Positions 9,253 through 17,270 of a DNA stretch of 64,000 nt are shown here, one piece after another. Below the pieces are notes generated by a model. That model did not search any database, had not been told where the DNA came from, and worked only from the letters and a program-made list of their open reading frames with translations. The position numbers and the translations under genes were made by a program. This DNA comes from Caldicoprobacter oshimai DSM 21659 (GTDB taxonomy: Bacteria > Bacillota > Clostridia > Caldicoprobacterales > Caldicoprobacteraceae). Location: positions 1 to 64,000 of the forward strand of contig JAGB01000004.1 in NCBI GenBank assembly GCA_000526435.1, written 5' to 3'. Every line of letters starts with the position of its first letter. The first letter of the stretch is position 1.

Positions 9253-9489
9253 GGTCCTTCCCCCCCCTTGTTACCCAATCAGATAATCCTTATAAAAAGA
9301 CACCGGTAAATATTCCTTTTTTCGTCGGCAACCAAGTATTATGCTACTAAAAATCTAAATCATTTACTGAGTTAGCCAAAAATTTCATATTGCATCTTTT
9401 ACAACTATTATACCACATAAATAGACACTATATTTGTCTCATAAAATTTTTCCGCAAAAATTTTTTGCAAAAATTTTCCCGAAGTACTC
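9253..9489 (-). promoter_or_regulatory. Promoter region before cas8b, with repeated AAAATTTT boxes
   Basis: This 237-bp gap separates cas6 from the rest of the cas operon. On the minus strand it has an extended -10, TGTGGTATAAT, with TATAAT at 9407-9412, so cas8b through cas2 probably has its own transcript with a leader of about 150 bases. Just upstream of it (9443-9477) three AAAATTTT boxes are centred 13-14 bp apart. These could bend the DNA or bind a regulator; nothing in the sequence proves either. Confidence 0.6.
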
Positions 9490-10245
9490 TCACCTTCTCA
9501 ACCCCTCTATGACCTCAAAGCAACCAAAGCCCTGAGAGTTTTTGCTGCCCAGTCCGGCCTCATAGGCAACCTTTATAAGCCGCCTGTCACCCTTCAGCTT
9601 GTATATGCCGTTCCAGCCCTTTATAACCGTGTTCTTGTATTCAAGCACCTTACAGTATCGGTCATCCTTTGGCCCCAAGGGCTCTATCCTGATATCGCCG
9701 TCCTGCAGCTTTTGACCGTATATAAGCTGATATTTCCGCTCAAGGTTTATCCTTATAAGCTCGGAAAACCACTCATCCCATGGTGAAAAATAGATGGTTC
9801 GCGAGCCACCGCTCTTTCTAACGGTGTTATAAGCCACAACGGGTGAGAGCATCTTTATGGTTACCTCTTCGCTGAAATCCACATCCTCAAACCCCTGGAA
9901 TACCGCTACACTGGTAAGCATCAGTCTCTGCCCACATATGTTCAGGTTATCATTTCTTAGCATGCCCTCTGCCAGCTCGCGGAGGAACCTTTCAACCGGT
10001 GAAGCCACAATAAGACTGACGGGGGGCGTAAACTCGATCTTACTGCCACTTATCTTGAAACGCCCCTGCAGTCGAGAAAAGGTAAACAGTTTAAACTGCC
10101 TGCCGTTTATGACAAACCCCTGGTCATGGAGAAAATCCGAAAGTTCTCGAGAGATATTGTTGTATATCATAGCCTGTACAAGATAGTTATACTGTAGCGG
10201 TATAACGATGTTTTTGTCGGAGACAAAAGTAAGCTTTATCCTCAT
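9490..10245 (-). CDS. cas6: CRISPR endoribonuclease Cas6
   Basis: Cas6 cleaves the pre-crRNA within each repeat to leave the 8-base ATTGAAAC handle. The product from the ATG at 10245 is 251 residues and starts MRIKLTFVSDKN, followed by two ferredoxin-like halves. The C-terminal glycine-rich loop GLGSKNSQGFGCFE is the family hallmark. A GTG four codons upstream would also be in frame, but the ATG has a better placed GGGG site. The gene is separated from cas8b by a 245-bp gap with a promoter, so Cas6 levels may be set independently of Cascade. Confidence 0.93.
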   Translation of the reverse strand: MRIKLTFVSDKNIVIPLQYNYLVQAMIYNNISRELSDFLHDQGFVINGRQFKLFTFSRLQGRFKISGSKIEFTPPVSLIVASPVERFLRELAEGMLRNDNLNICGQRLMLTSVAVFQGFEDVDFSEEVTIKMLSPVVAYNTVRKSGGSRTIYFSPWDEWFSELIRINLERKYQLIYGQKLQDGDIRIEPLGPKDDRYCKVLEYKNTVIKGWNGIYKLKGDRRLIKVAYEAGLGSKNSQGFGCFEVIEGLRR

Positions 10246-10534
10246 AAGCTCTTGCACCCCTAAACCATTTTTTAACTTTAAGAAACCGACATGGTTGGGG
10301 TATTTATAATCCGCCGTTTAAGCAGCCCCATCCCCAACAAGCGGTACCTGGGACAATTTACCCATATTTAAATTTAATCAAATTGAAATAACTGTGGTTT
10401 TACATCTGTATTCGACAATACAATTGCTTAAAAAGTCCGTTTTATTTTTAATTCTACATTATTTTACCGATTCCTTCTTTGATCGGGCAATATATGAGAA
10501 AAAAACCAAAAAATAAATTCTGTCCCGAAAAAAC
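10246..10534. other. Intergenic region upstream of cas6; no gene seen
   Basis: This AT-rich stretch holds the presumed cas6 promoter, but no convincing -35/-10 pair was found on the minus strand. No open frame with a ribosome binding site was seen on either strand, and no repeat matching the array is present. Confidence 0.6.
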
Positions 10535-10571
10535 AATTGTAAACTTTCGTATTTGATTTGGGTTTATAATT
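10535..10571 (+). promoter_or_regulatory. Probable BirA (biotin) operator with -10 box
   Basis: AATTGTAAAC at 10535-10544 and GTTTATAATT at 10562-10571 form an inverted repeat with one mismatch and a 17-base spacer. This matches the TTGTAAAC...GTTTACAA pattern and near-40-bp size of BirA operators. The right arm contains a TATAAT that could serve as the -10 box, so bound BirA would block transcription. It lies about 70 bp upstream of a bioY remnant, which is independent support. The site appears intact although the gene it served is broken. Confidence 0.6.
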
Positions 10572-10643
10572 GTGACTTTTTGGTTTATAAAGCCATTGAA
10601 ACTTACAAAGGTATATTTAAATTATCAATGAGGAGGAGAAAGA

Positions 10644-10861
10644 ATGATAACATACGCCATAGGGATTCCATATTTTTATGCGATATATAACTTTTATCTC
10701 GGCAAATCGCTACCCTTTACGGCAGCGTAACCATGATGATACCTTACATGGTAAAAGACCTAATAACTGGCCTTTATAGTCGCGCTGACCTCGTGAAGGG
10801 TCCTGCCCATACTGAGGCGAACAGGTATAGTCCCATCTCCCACCCTACAAAAATATCATAA
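10644..10861 (+). pseudogene. bioY: Remnant of biotin transporter gene bioY
   Basis: BioY is the substrate-binding membrane subunit of biotin importers, about 190 residues. Here an AGGAGG site and ATG at 10644 are followed by only 28 codons (GIPYFYAIYNFYLGKSLPF) before a stop at 10730. After a frameshift near 10722-10733, a second frame continues SVTMMIPYMVKDLITGLYS to a stop at 10861. Together these resemble the last third of BioY, where an LPFIPGDLIK-like segment follows the GKPLPF-like one. The 5' control region seems joined directly to the 3' part, so an internal deletion plus a frameshift is likely. Identification is by eye; a short unrelated peptide is possible. Confidence 0.55.
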
Positions 10862-10952
10862 ACTAGATCACCTTTTGATCAGACTGTATATAACCTCTGG
10901 TGCATAAGCTTTGGCACATAGCTTAATCATCATTAATGCACAGTTTTGATAC

Positions 10953-11000
10953 AAAAAGAGGGCTACATCGGAAATCAAATCCCAACGCAGCCCTCTTTTT
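10953..11000 (+). terminator. Rho-independent terminator after the bioY remnant
   Basis: AAAAAGAGGGCT at 10953-10964 pairs with AGCCCTCTTTTT at 10989-11000 around a 24-base loop. The T run is on the plus strand, but the A run makes it potentially bidirectional. It marks the end of the old bioY unit. Confidence 0.8.
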
Positions 11001-11234
11001 ATAATCTTGCTCTCACTTAAAATACACATTTTGGGTTAGCACCACATTTTATTGAGTAACGTAGCGCCTAACAGGCTCCCTCACACCGACCATACAAAGG
11101 ACAAAAAGCCCTCAAAAGCAGACATACCTGCTCTTTTTCTTTTAAAACGGCATACTCCTCTATACGTTTGAATCAATGAGAGGCACTTGCGATGATCAGT
11201 AGTCACTGCTTGCCCATTGAGAACGCTCTTCCCC

Positions 11235-11423
11235 CTACTCGATGCTTATAGCTCCGCTTGGGCACTGCTGTTCAGCGTCCTTTGCGCTGTCGAGAGCATC
11301 CTCGGGTATATCAGCATCTATAGCCACGGCCAGTCCGTCATCGTCCATGCTGAAAACCTCAGGGCATATATCCGCGCAAAGTCCGCAACCGATGCATGTA
11401 TCCTTATCGACATGTGCTTTCAT
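11235..11423 (-). CDS. [4Fe-4S] ferredoxin, Thermotoga/clostridial monocluster type
   Basis: This is a small soluble electron carrier. The 62-residue protein has C10, C13, C16 and C20 in CIGCGLCADICP, plus C54 in QQCPSGAI. In monocluster ferredoxins C10, C13, C16 and the last Cys bind one [4Fe-4S] cluster and C20 is the extra Cys. The rest is very acidic (SMDDDGL, DADIPEDALDSAKDAE), as expected for docking to oxidoreductases. It stands alone among broken genes. A likely partner is the pyruvate:ferredoxin oxidoreductase at 58-61 kb, but nothing links them directly. Confidence 0.95.
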   Translation of the reverse strand: MKAHVDKDTCIGCGLCADICPEVFSMDDDGLAVAIDADIPEDALDSAKDAEQQCPSGAISIE

Positions 11424-11499
11424 TCAAAATCCTCTCCCTTCATCAAAATCGTTATTTGTATATTTCAGCAGGCAGTACAAGCTTTTAGATCAAAAAACT

Positions 11500-11826
11500 T
11501 CACTGCTTGCCGTAAAACCTTGGACTAGGTGCCTTCACCACGAAGAACTCCAGCACGTCATCATGCTGGTTGTACACGTTCATCTTCGTATTATACGGAA
11601 TATTCACTATGGTCCCTGCAGGGTAAACATGCGGCTATTGATCGTCCAACTACAGCGTAATATTCCCCCTCACCACAATCATGTACATGTTGGAATTTGA
11701 ATAGTGCTGTGGCAGAGCATCACCCTTTTTAAGTATCATATGGTTTACGTTCACATTCTCATCACCCACTATTCTTTCTATAACCCTATCGTCCACCTGT
11801 TGAAACACAAATTTTTTCTCAACCAT
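11500..11826 (-). pseudogene. Cupin-domain protein, broken by a frameshift and two stops
   Basis: An AGGAG site and ATG at 11826 open a frame starting MVEKKFVFQQVDDRV and continuing HMILKKGDALPQHYSNSN, a cupin motif-1 like segment with metal-ligand His. After VVRGIL the reading must shift by one base to continue L-stop-LDDQ-stop-PHVYPAGTIVNIP, cupin motif 2, and then NVYNQHDDVLEFFVVK to a stop at 11500. So the gene has one single-base frameshift and two TAG codons where Gln would fit. The restored protein would be about 108 residues. Two independent lesion types argue for a real pseudogene rather than a sequencing error. Confidence 0.8.
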
Positions 11827-11923
11827 AAAATTTACTCCTTTTGTATGTACTTACAGCATTCCATCTTTTGGATCTCTATCCATCTCCTTTCTTTGATATC
11901 TTTAAAATTAAGCCTATGGCACG

Positions 11924-12250
11924 CTAAATAAACAATTTTTGCCACTTGACATTACGAATACAAACATAAGAAATAAAAGCCAAAAGAGCCGCATAGCGGT
12001 AAACCGGCTTCTTCACAGACTCCGGCACAGCCAAATCCTTGATGCGCAACCTGCGTTTAACCCTGGTTACAAGATTCATAAGAGTATTTACGGGACATAT
12101 CCATCCACAGTAAAATCTCCCAAAAAACGCCGCCAAAACCACGCTTAAAAGAAATATGCCCATCCACAGCTGAATTCTGCCTGACGCAACAAGCACAAAA
12201 AACAGCACAGCAAAGAATGCCTGAGACAGCGCCCGCCAAACCCTTGCCAT
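11924..12250 (-). pseudogene. Truncated NapH/polyferredoxin-like membrane protein
   Basis: The 108-residue frame starts MARVWRALSQAFFAVLF after an AGGGTGGGAT site. It has two membrane segments and the FYCGWICPVNTLM motif of the NapH/MauN/RdxA group of 4Fe-4S membrane proteins. Members are usually two to three times longer, with further membrane helices and a C-terminal ferredoxin domain with CxxCxxCxxxCP clusters. Here the frame ends abruptly inside the third hydrophobic segment and no continuation was found in the other frames. It is best read as a 3' truncation with the stop supplied by foreign or deleted sequence. Confidence 0.7.
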
Positions 12251-12346
12251 TTATCCCACCCTTCATTCCGTTTTTCACGCATCTATTGTATAGCATACAA
12301 ATCCAAAAATCGGTATCTGCGGTTACAATTTTTGATGAGTGGAAAA

Positions 12347-12382
12347 AATTTAGGGAGCCCTTATCTCGTTATCAGGCTCCCT
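12347..12382 (-). terminator. Terminator of the nitroreductase gene
   Basis: GGGAGCC and GGCTCCC arms around 12353-12381 flank the stop codon of the nitroreductase gene. On the minus strand they are followed by TAAATTTTTTCC, a U-rich tail. The stem overlaps the last codons of the gene. Confidence 0.7.
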
Positions 12383-12902
12383 GGAAACCATTCCAGCGCA
12401 CTAAGTTATCGAGCTTCTTGCGCTGGGCCTGATGCCTATCGGGATTCCCCTTATCGGCAGGATAGCCTATGGGCAGGAGAACCACCGGCTCAATATGTGC
12501 GGGTAGATTGAGAACCTCGCGGCACTTTGCGGCATCAAAAGCACACACCCAGCACGTACCCAGCCCCAGCTCTGCTGCCGCCAGGGTCATGTGGTCAACC
12601 GCGATGGCCACGTCGATATCGCAGTGGTCCTTGCCGTCGGCCCGCTTCCATGACTTGCTGTGATCACCACAGGCCACAATGATTGCCGGAGCATCTTTGA
12701 TCCATTGCCCCCTGTAACTTGAAGCCACCTTTTGTTTTAAATCCTCATCGGTAACCACGATAAAATAGAAGGGCTGCAGATTGCAGGCCGAAGGCGCTAT
12801 CCTCCCTGCCTCAAGTACCTGTTCAAGCTTTTCCTTTTCCACCGGCACCTTTTTATAGCTGCGGCACGAATACCTGTTCTTTGCAAGCTGCAAAAAATCC
12901 AT
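12372..12902 (-). CDS. Nitroreductase-family flavoprotein
   Basis: This FMN-dependent NAD(P)H oxidoreductase family reduces nitroaromatics, quinones or flavins; the true substrate is unknown. The 176-residue protein begins MDFLQLAKNRYSCRSYK, with the conserved R-x-S-x-R FMN-phosphate site, followed by APSACNLQPFYFIV. The GLGTCWVCAF segment near residue 120 is the usual second FMN contact. The start at 12902 has AGGAGGTG eight bases upstream and is preferred to one three codons earlier. It is monocistronic with its own terminator. The size fits the short, homodimeric members of the family. Confidence 0.9.
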   Translation of the reverse strand: MDFLQLAKNRYSCRSYKKVPVEKEKLEQVLEAGRIAPSACNLQPFYFIVVTDEDLKQKVASSYRGQWIKDAPAIIVACGDHSKSWKRADGKDHCDIDVAIAVDHMTLAAAELGLGTCWVCAFDAAKCREVLNLPAHIEPVVLLPIGYPADKGNPDRHQAQRKKLDNLVRWNGFQGA

Positions 12903-13070
12903 AAAACACACCTCCTGTATTTATATAAATTTTACTTTTTACACTAAAATCAATATATTATTTTGCTGCAAACTTAATCTGCTTAAGTATAGCTTGATAA
13001 AGTAACGCTTATGTATGCTTTTTCTCACGATATTTTGTCACGCCTGCAAGACAATTTACCGCTGCATTTT

Positions 13071-15932
13071 TCAAATCTGCAGCTCCACTACCTGTACATC
13101 CAGTTTGCCAACCAGCCTCTCTACCAGCCAATCGTGGCATGTGAATATGAAAACCTGGCGCTGCTGTGCCAGCTCCTTGAGCAAGCCAAAACCATTATCC
13201 AGGCGGAAACCATCCCAGTTGACAAACACCTCGTCAAGAAATACCGGCATTGGCCTTCCTCCCGGGTCCAGATGCTCTATAAAAGCCAAGCGCAGCGAAA
13301 GATAGATCTGCTCTAGTGTACCCCGGCTCAAAAAGCCCTCTCCAACCTCTATCAGCTCATCGCTGTAGCCACATTTCACAAGCAGGCCAGCCTGCTGCCC
13401 CTCTTTTGTAAACAAACGGGTGTATCTGCCATCCGTAATGATGGAAAGATACCTGCCGGCCTTCTTTAAGACATCGGGCTGGTGTTCTTCGCGGAAGCGC
13501 TTTTCGGCCTCCAGAATCAGATTCTTGAGCAAGAGAATTCGATCCCTCTGACGGGCTATTTTTTTCAATTCCCATTCAAGCACAGCAATCTCGCCTTCTA
13601 TCTCGTCCATGTTCCCCTGCCCCATGCCAAGCTCGATCTCCTTCTTCAGTGTACCTATCTCACTATTTAAAGCATTCAACTCCTGCTCTATCTGATCCCG
13701 CTCTGCCTTTGCCCGTGCCAGCATCTCATCATCAAATATCCACTCTTCATCTTTTTGGGTAAGCTCCATAATCTGCTGCCGTATATCGTCCAGGTCAGGA
13801 TAATCCCGCCTTAAATCCTCCAAAAAGCTGTCAGCCTGACGGGCCAGCTCCCGAGCCTTCATGAGCCCATCAATCCTGGCATTTATGTCCTCACCGGGGA
13901 GCTCCTCTAAACGTCCTAATATGTAGTTTTTCTCCCGCTCAAGCTGCACCACCGTCCCATTAACCCTGGACAGTTCCGACTCTAAGTCCTCCATCTGGCT
14001 TTTCGCCGCTTGTGCGTCCTGATAGCGCCTTTCGGCCTCCTGTAGCGCAACCTCAAGAAGGTCTATTGCGCTGAGCACATCCCCCTGCCTGGCAACGTCG
14101 ATACCGTGGCTGTAGCCGCTATATACAACTCCAAAATTCCCCGCACCAAAGTCGCTGCAGGTGTTAGCAGATGAAAGCCTGGAACCGCTCACATTAGAAT
14201 CGCCGTCATGGTGCTCGCTATCACGTAGCAGTCTAAAGCTCTCCACGCCATTTTTATCCAATCCGCATGCCTTAAGCAGCTTCAAGACCCTGTGCTCATT
14301 CTGCTTTATCCGCTCAACAAGCACATCCCTTCTTCGAGAGCTTTCCTTTATGCGCTCCAGCAACTCCTTGAGCCTGCCTATGTCGACCAGCAAAGTGCTG
14401 TCGGGGTTCTCAAGCCTTTGAAGTGCAAGGGGAACCCCTTTGATGAGCTTTTGAATCTGGCTGCGCTCCTCGTTCACCCTGTCATGCAGCTGGGCAAGGC
14501 GCCTTTCCTCCAGCTCCAGCTCGCCGTATTCCGCTGTCCTGCCACCAAAAAGCCACCATGCCAGCAGCAAAACCACGCCTGTCACCATCACAATAGCGGA
14601 TACAAATCTCATTGCCGATGCGCCAGATAGGATAAACCCCAGCATCCCCATAATTGAAAAAGCCCCCGAGAGCCATGGCACATACCTGGCACCGCGCCTT
14701 TGCCCCAGCCTTACCCTTAAAGCCTCAACCCTGTTTAGCTGCTCCTGATACTGCTCCCGTGCCTGCCTGAACGAGTCTATCCCCGCCTTTAATGCAGCCG
14801 CATCAACGGCATTTACTATCTCCGCAAGCTCTGGTTTCCATCCCCCCACTAATACTTCAGAGGCATGCCGCCTGAGCTGCTCACCCCAGCTCTTTATATC
14901 CGTCTCTATATTATTAAGCTCATCCTGGTCGGCTTTTATCCGGTCATACGACTTGACCAACAGCTTGATCTCCCCGGCATGATTGAGCAGCGCCTTATCC
15001 CGTTCTGTACAGGCTTTGATCACGCCTTCAAGCTGGCGCTTTTTTTCCTCCAGCCTTGCTCTTTGGAGCCTCAAATCCTCCAGCTGCCTGTCAATATATT
15101 CAAGGCGCTGTGCAGGGTCAGGCGGCAGGTCATCATAATCGGACGCATAGGCCGAAGCCTCCTTAAGCTCCTGTATTCGCTTGAGCTTTTTTCGCACGGG
15201 ATTCAATCGCTCGCAGCGGTCTATATATGCCATCAGCTCGGCCTTTCTGGCAATATCCTTTTCAAGCATACGCTGGCGCTCGACCAGCTCCATTTGCGCA
15301 CGGCGCAGCCGTTCTTCCCTTGCCCTGGCTTCTTCCAATGAAGCCCTAAGTTCCTTCAGCCGTTCCCCAATATCCCTGGCCCGTGGCCTGCCCCTCCTGT
15401 CAGGGCGCCACAGACGATTGGCCTCATCATCCAGTTCCCTGACCACTTCGCTGACCGGCCTGAGAAAAGAGCTGAACTGTCCTCCCAGCAGCTGTTGCTG
15501 CATGGCCTCCCATGCGCTGTGCTCCGGAAACTTTAAATTGCGCAGCTCAATGGCATAGACCTCCCTGAAGACGTCCCGCGGCAAAACCTCTACATACGGC
15601 AGCGTCCTGTTTCTAATCTCGACCACCTCGTCTTCTTGGATCAACATCCCTATGGGAGTGCTTCGCAGCCTGCGGCTTACGGTAACGACTTCCCCTTCTT
15701 CAAGCAGGAGCTCACCTTCGCAGGCAGCTTCTGCCTCGCCCCAGGGCACATAGGGATTTGCATCCCTGTTTGCCGGATACCACCCGTAAAACAGCGTGGT
15801 TATAAGGTTGAAAAGCGTGCTTTTCCCCGATTCATTGCGTCCGCACACCAAGATAAGCCCTGGTTTCAGCGGTGGACTTTCCCAGTCTTTTAAACACCCA
15901 AAGGCTTGTGCCTTTAACCTTTGAAACCTCAT
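13071..15932 (-). CDS. yhaN: YhaN-like ATPase of the SbcC/Rad50 type
   Basis: This is the ATPase partner of an SbcD-like nuclease, thought to act in DNA end or replication-fork processing. The 953-residue protein has an N-terminal Walker A GRNESGKST (31-39), a long coiled coil, a central pair of hydrophobic helices (about 415-475, WLSGAFSIMGMLGFILSG and a second one), more coiled coil, and a C-terminal lobe with signature FLSRGTLEQIYLSLRLA and Walker B PVFLDEVFVNWD. The membrane hairpin in place of a zinc hook is the feature that separates YhaN from SbcC. It overlaps yhaO by 4 bases (ATGA). The link to Bacillus YhaN is by architecture. Confidence 0.88.
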   Translation of the reverse strand: MRFQRLKAQAFGCLKDWESPPLKPGLILVCGRNESGKSTLFNLITTLFYGWYPANRDANPYVPWGEAEAACEGELLLEEGEVVTVSRRLRSTPIGMLIQEDEVVEIRNRTLPYVEVLPRDVFREVYAIELRNLKFPEHSAWEAMQQQLLGGQFSSFLRPVSEVVRELDDEANRLWRPDRRGRPRARDIGERLKELRASLEEARAREERLRRAQMELVERQRMLEKDIARKAELMAYIDRCERLNPVRKKLKRIQELKEASAYASDYDDLPPDPAQRLEYIDRQLEDLRLQRARLEEKKRQLEGVIKACTERDKALLNHAGEIKLLVKSYDRIKADQDELNNIETDIKSWGEQLRRHASEVLVGGWKPELAEIVNAVDAAALKAGIDSFRQAREQYQEQLNRVEALRVRLGQRRGARYVPWLSGAFSIMGMLGFILSGASAMRFVSAIVMVTGVVLLLAWWLFGGRTAEYGELELEERRLAQLHDRVNEERSQIQKLIKGVPLALQRLENPDSTLLVDIGRLKELLERIKESSRRRDVLVERIKQNEHRVLKLLKACGLDKNGVESFRLLRDSEHHDGDSNVSGSRLSSANTCSDFGAGNFGVVYSGYSHGIDVARQGDVLSAIDLLEVALQEAERRYQDAQAAKSQMEDLESELSRVNGTVVQLEREKNYILGRLEELPGEDINARIDGLMKARELARQADSFLEDLRRDYPDLDDIRQQIMELTQKDEEWIFDDEMLARAKAERDQIEQELNALNSEIGTLKKEIELGMGQGNMDEIEGEIAVLEWELKKIARQRDRILLLKNLILEAEKRFREEHQPDVLKKAGRYLSIITDGRYTRLFTKEGQQAGLLVKCGYSDELIEVGEGFLSRGTLEQIYLSLRLAFIEHLDPGGRPMPVFLDEVFVNWDGFRLDNGFGLLKELAQQRQVFIFTCHDWLVERLVGKLDVQVVELQI

Positions 15933-17218
15933 GTCAGTTCTCCCCCCAGCAACCGGGCCGCCAACTCATAATCCAGCCCCTCAAGCAGCCCCTGGAGGTA
16001 CGCAATGGTTTCGCTGGCGTCCCCACCAGGGCATCCGGCCAATACTTCCGGCTTTAATTTGAGCAAAACCTGTGGATCGGTCCTGGCCTTCTCCAGAATA
16101 TCCAGGGCAACGCCCAGCACATGAGGCTGCCCCCTGTAATCATCGGGCACCACAGGGCGCGTGAGGCCGTCGAGCACCACTTCCACACATCTAAAACCCA
16201 GGACGTCGGATAAATACTCCTCCAGCACCTGGATATTCTCCTCCTGAATGCTTCCTTGAGTCCCTTGAGAGCGGAGCTGGTTATACAGAAAGCACGGCCC
16301 TTCGAGCAGCACCCTGGCTATGGTCTCATGGTGGCCATCAGCATGCCCATGCCTTTCAGCCTGCTCAGCAATCGCCCTGTACATATGTTCCTGCAGCTCG
16401 GCCAGGGTCCTCACTTGAGAGAGGTTATTCACTTTAAATGTGGTCCAGCACACCGGCGCCACAGGATAGAATTCAGCCTTAACTCGCCCTGTATCGTCTA
16501 TCTCCACTACATAGACACCCTTTAAACCCTCCTCGCCATGGTGGCGTCCCATCAGGTTGCCGGGATAAACCACCAGCGGCTGCTCGGAAAGATGTGCTCT
16601 GGTGTGAATATGTCCCAGCGCCCAGTATGTATAATTCTTGTCCGCCATATCCTCAAGAGTACAGGGAGCATACCTGTCATGCTCCTCTTCTCCCCTGGCA
16701 CCGGTAACCCAAGCATGTACAAGCCCTATATGGGGTATGCCGGTATCCCGGGCACGCGGAAAATCTTTGATGATATTATCCTTTTCACGAGGGCTTTCAT
16801 GCCCGGCTCCCGTGATCCAGGCCACAAGCTGCCCATCCCTGTCATAAACAGGACAGGTTTCGGGCTGCCTGGCATTAAATACCTTTACGTTGTCGGGCCA
16901 TTCAATCAAGCTTCTGCGGTACATCACCCCGGCCGGATCGTGGTTGCCCGGCGCATAAAATACTGGAATCTTGGCCTCAGAAAGCCTTTTCATCTGTTCT
17001 ACTATAAACTTCTCGGTAGCAAAGCTCAAGGTCTGGTTATCAAACAGGTCCCCTGCAATGAGTAGGGCGTGCACCTTTTCGGATATGGCTAAATCTACTG
17101 CCCTTTGAAAAGCCTGACGAATTGCCTGGCGCAAAAACATGCGCATATCCTTTGTCCTGGCCTGGAAAGGCGTATCCAGATGAACATCAGCCAAATGCAG
17201 AAATTTGAACCCCACCAT
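15929..17218 (-). CDS. yhaO: YhaO-like metallophosphoesterase (SbcD/Mre11 type)
   Basis: This is the predicted Mn-dependent nuclease subunit that works with the adjacent YhaN ATPase. The 429-residue protein shows all phosphoesterase motifs: LADVHLD, GDLFDN, APGNHDP, an AGHES-like segment and GHIHTR. The C-terminal 130 residues form the family's capping region. The start at 17218 has AGGAGGG seven bases upstream; a start nine codons earlier has none. It is the first gene of a two-gene unit and is translationally coupled to yhaN through a 4-base overlap. Confidence 0.92.
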   Translation of the reverse strand: MVGFKFLHLADVHLDTPFQARTKDMRMFLRQAIRQAFQRAVDLAISEKVHALLIAGDLFDNQTLSFATEKFIVEQMKRLSEAKIPVFYAPGNHDPAGVMYRRSLIEWPDNVKVFNARQPETCPVYDRDGQLVAWITGAGHESPREKDNIIKDFPRARDTGIPHIGLVHAWVTGARGEEEHDRYAPCTLEDMADKNYTYWALGHIHTRAHLSEQPLVVYPGNLMGRHHGEEGLKGVYVVEIDDTGRVKAEFYPVAPVCWTTFKVNNLSQVRTLAELQEHMYRAIAEQAERHGHADGHHETIARVLLEGPCFLYNQLRSQGTQGSIQEENIQVLEEYLSDVLGFRCVEVVLDGLTRPVVPDDYRGQPHVLGVALDILEKARTDPQVLLKLKPEVLAGCPGGDASETIAYLQGLLEGLDYELAARLLGGELT

Positions 17219-17270
17219 ACGGCCCTCCTTTACTCCCACAAGCATATTTTACCACATTTTTTTAGGCAAT

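Noticed and set aside
11115-11143. Hairpin AAAGCAG/CTGCTCTTT downstream of the ferredoxin gene
   Set aside because: The stem is short and imperfect, so a terminator call would be weak.
12057-12296. Alternative minus-strand frame with Gly-rich start
   Set aside because: It overlaps the NapH-like remnant in another frame, which has the FYCGWICP motif and a better start.
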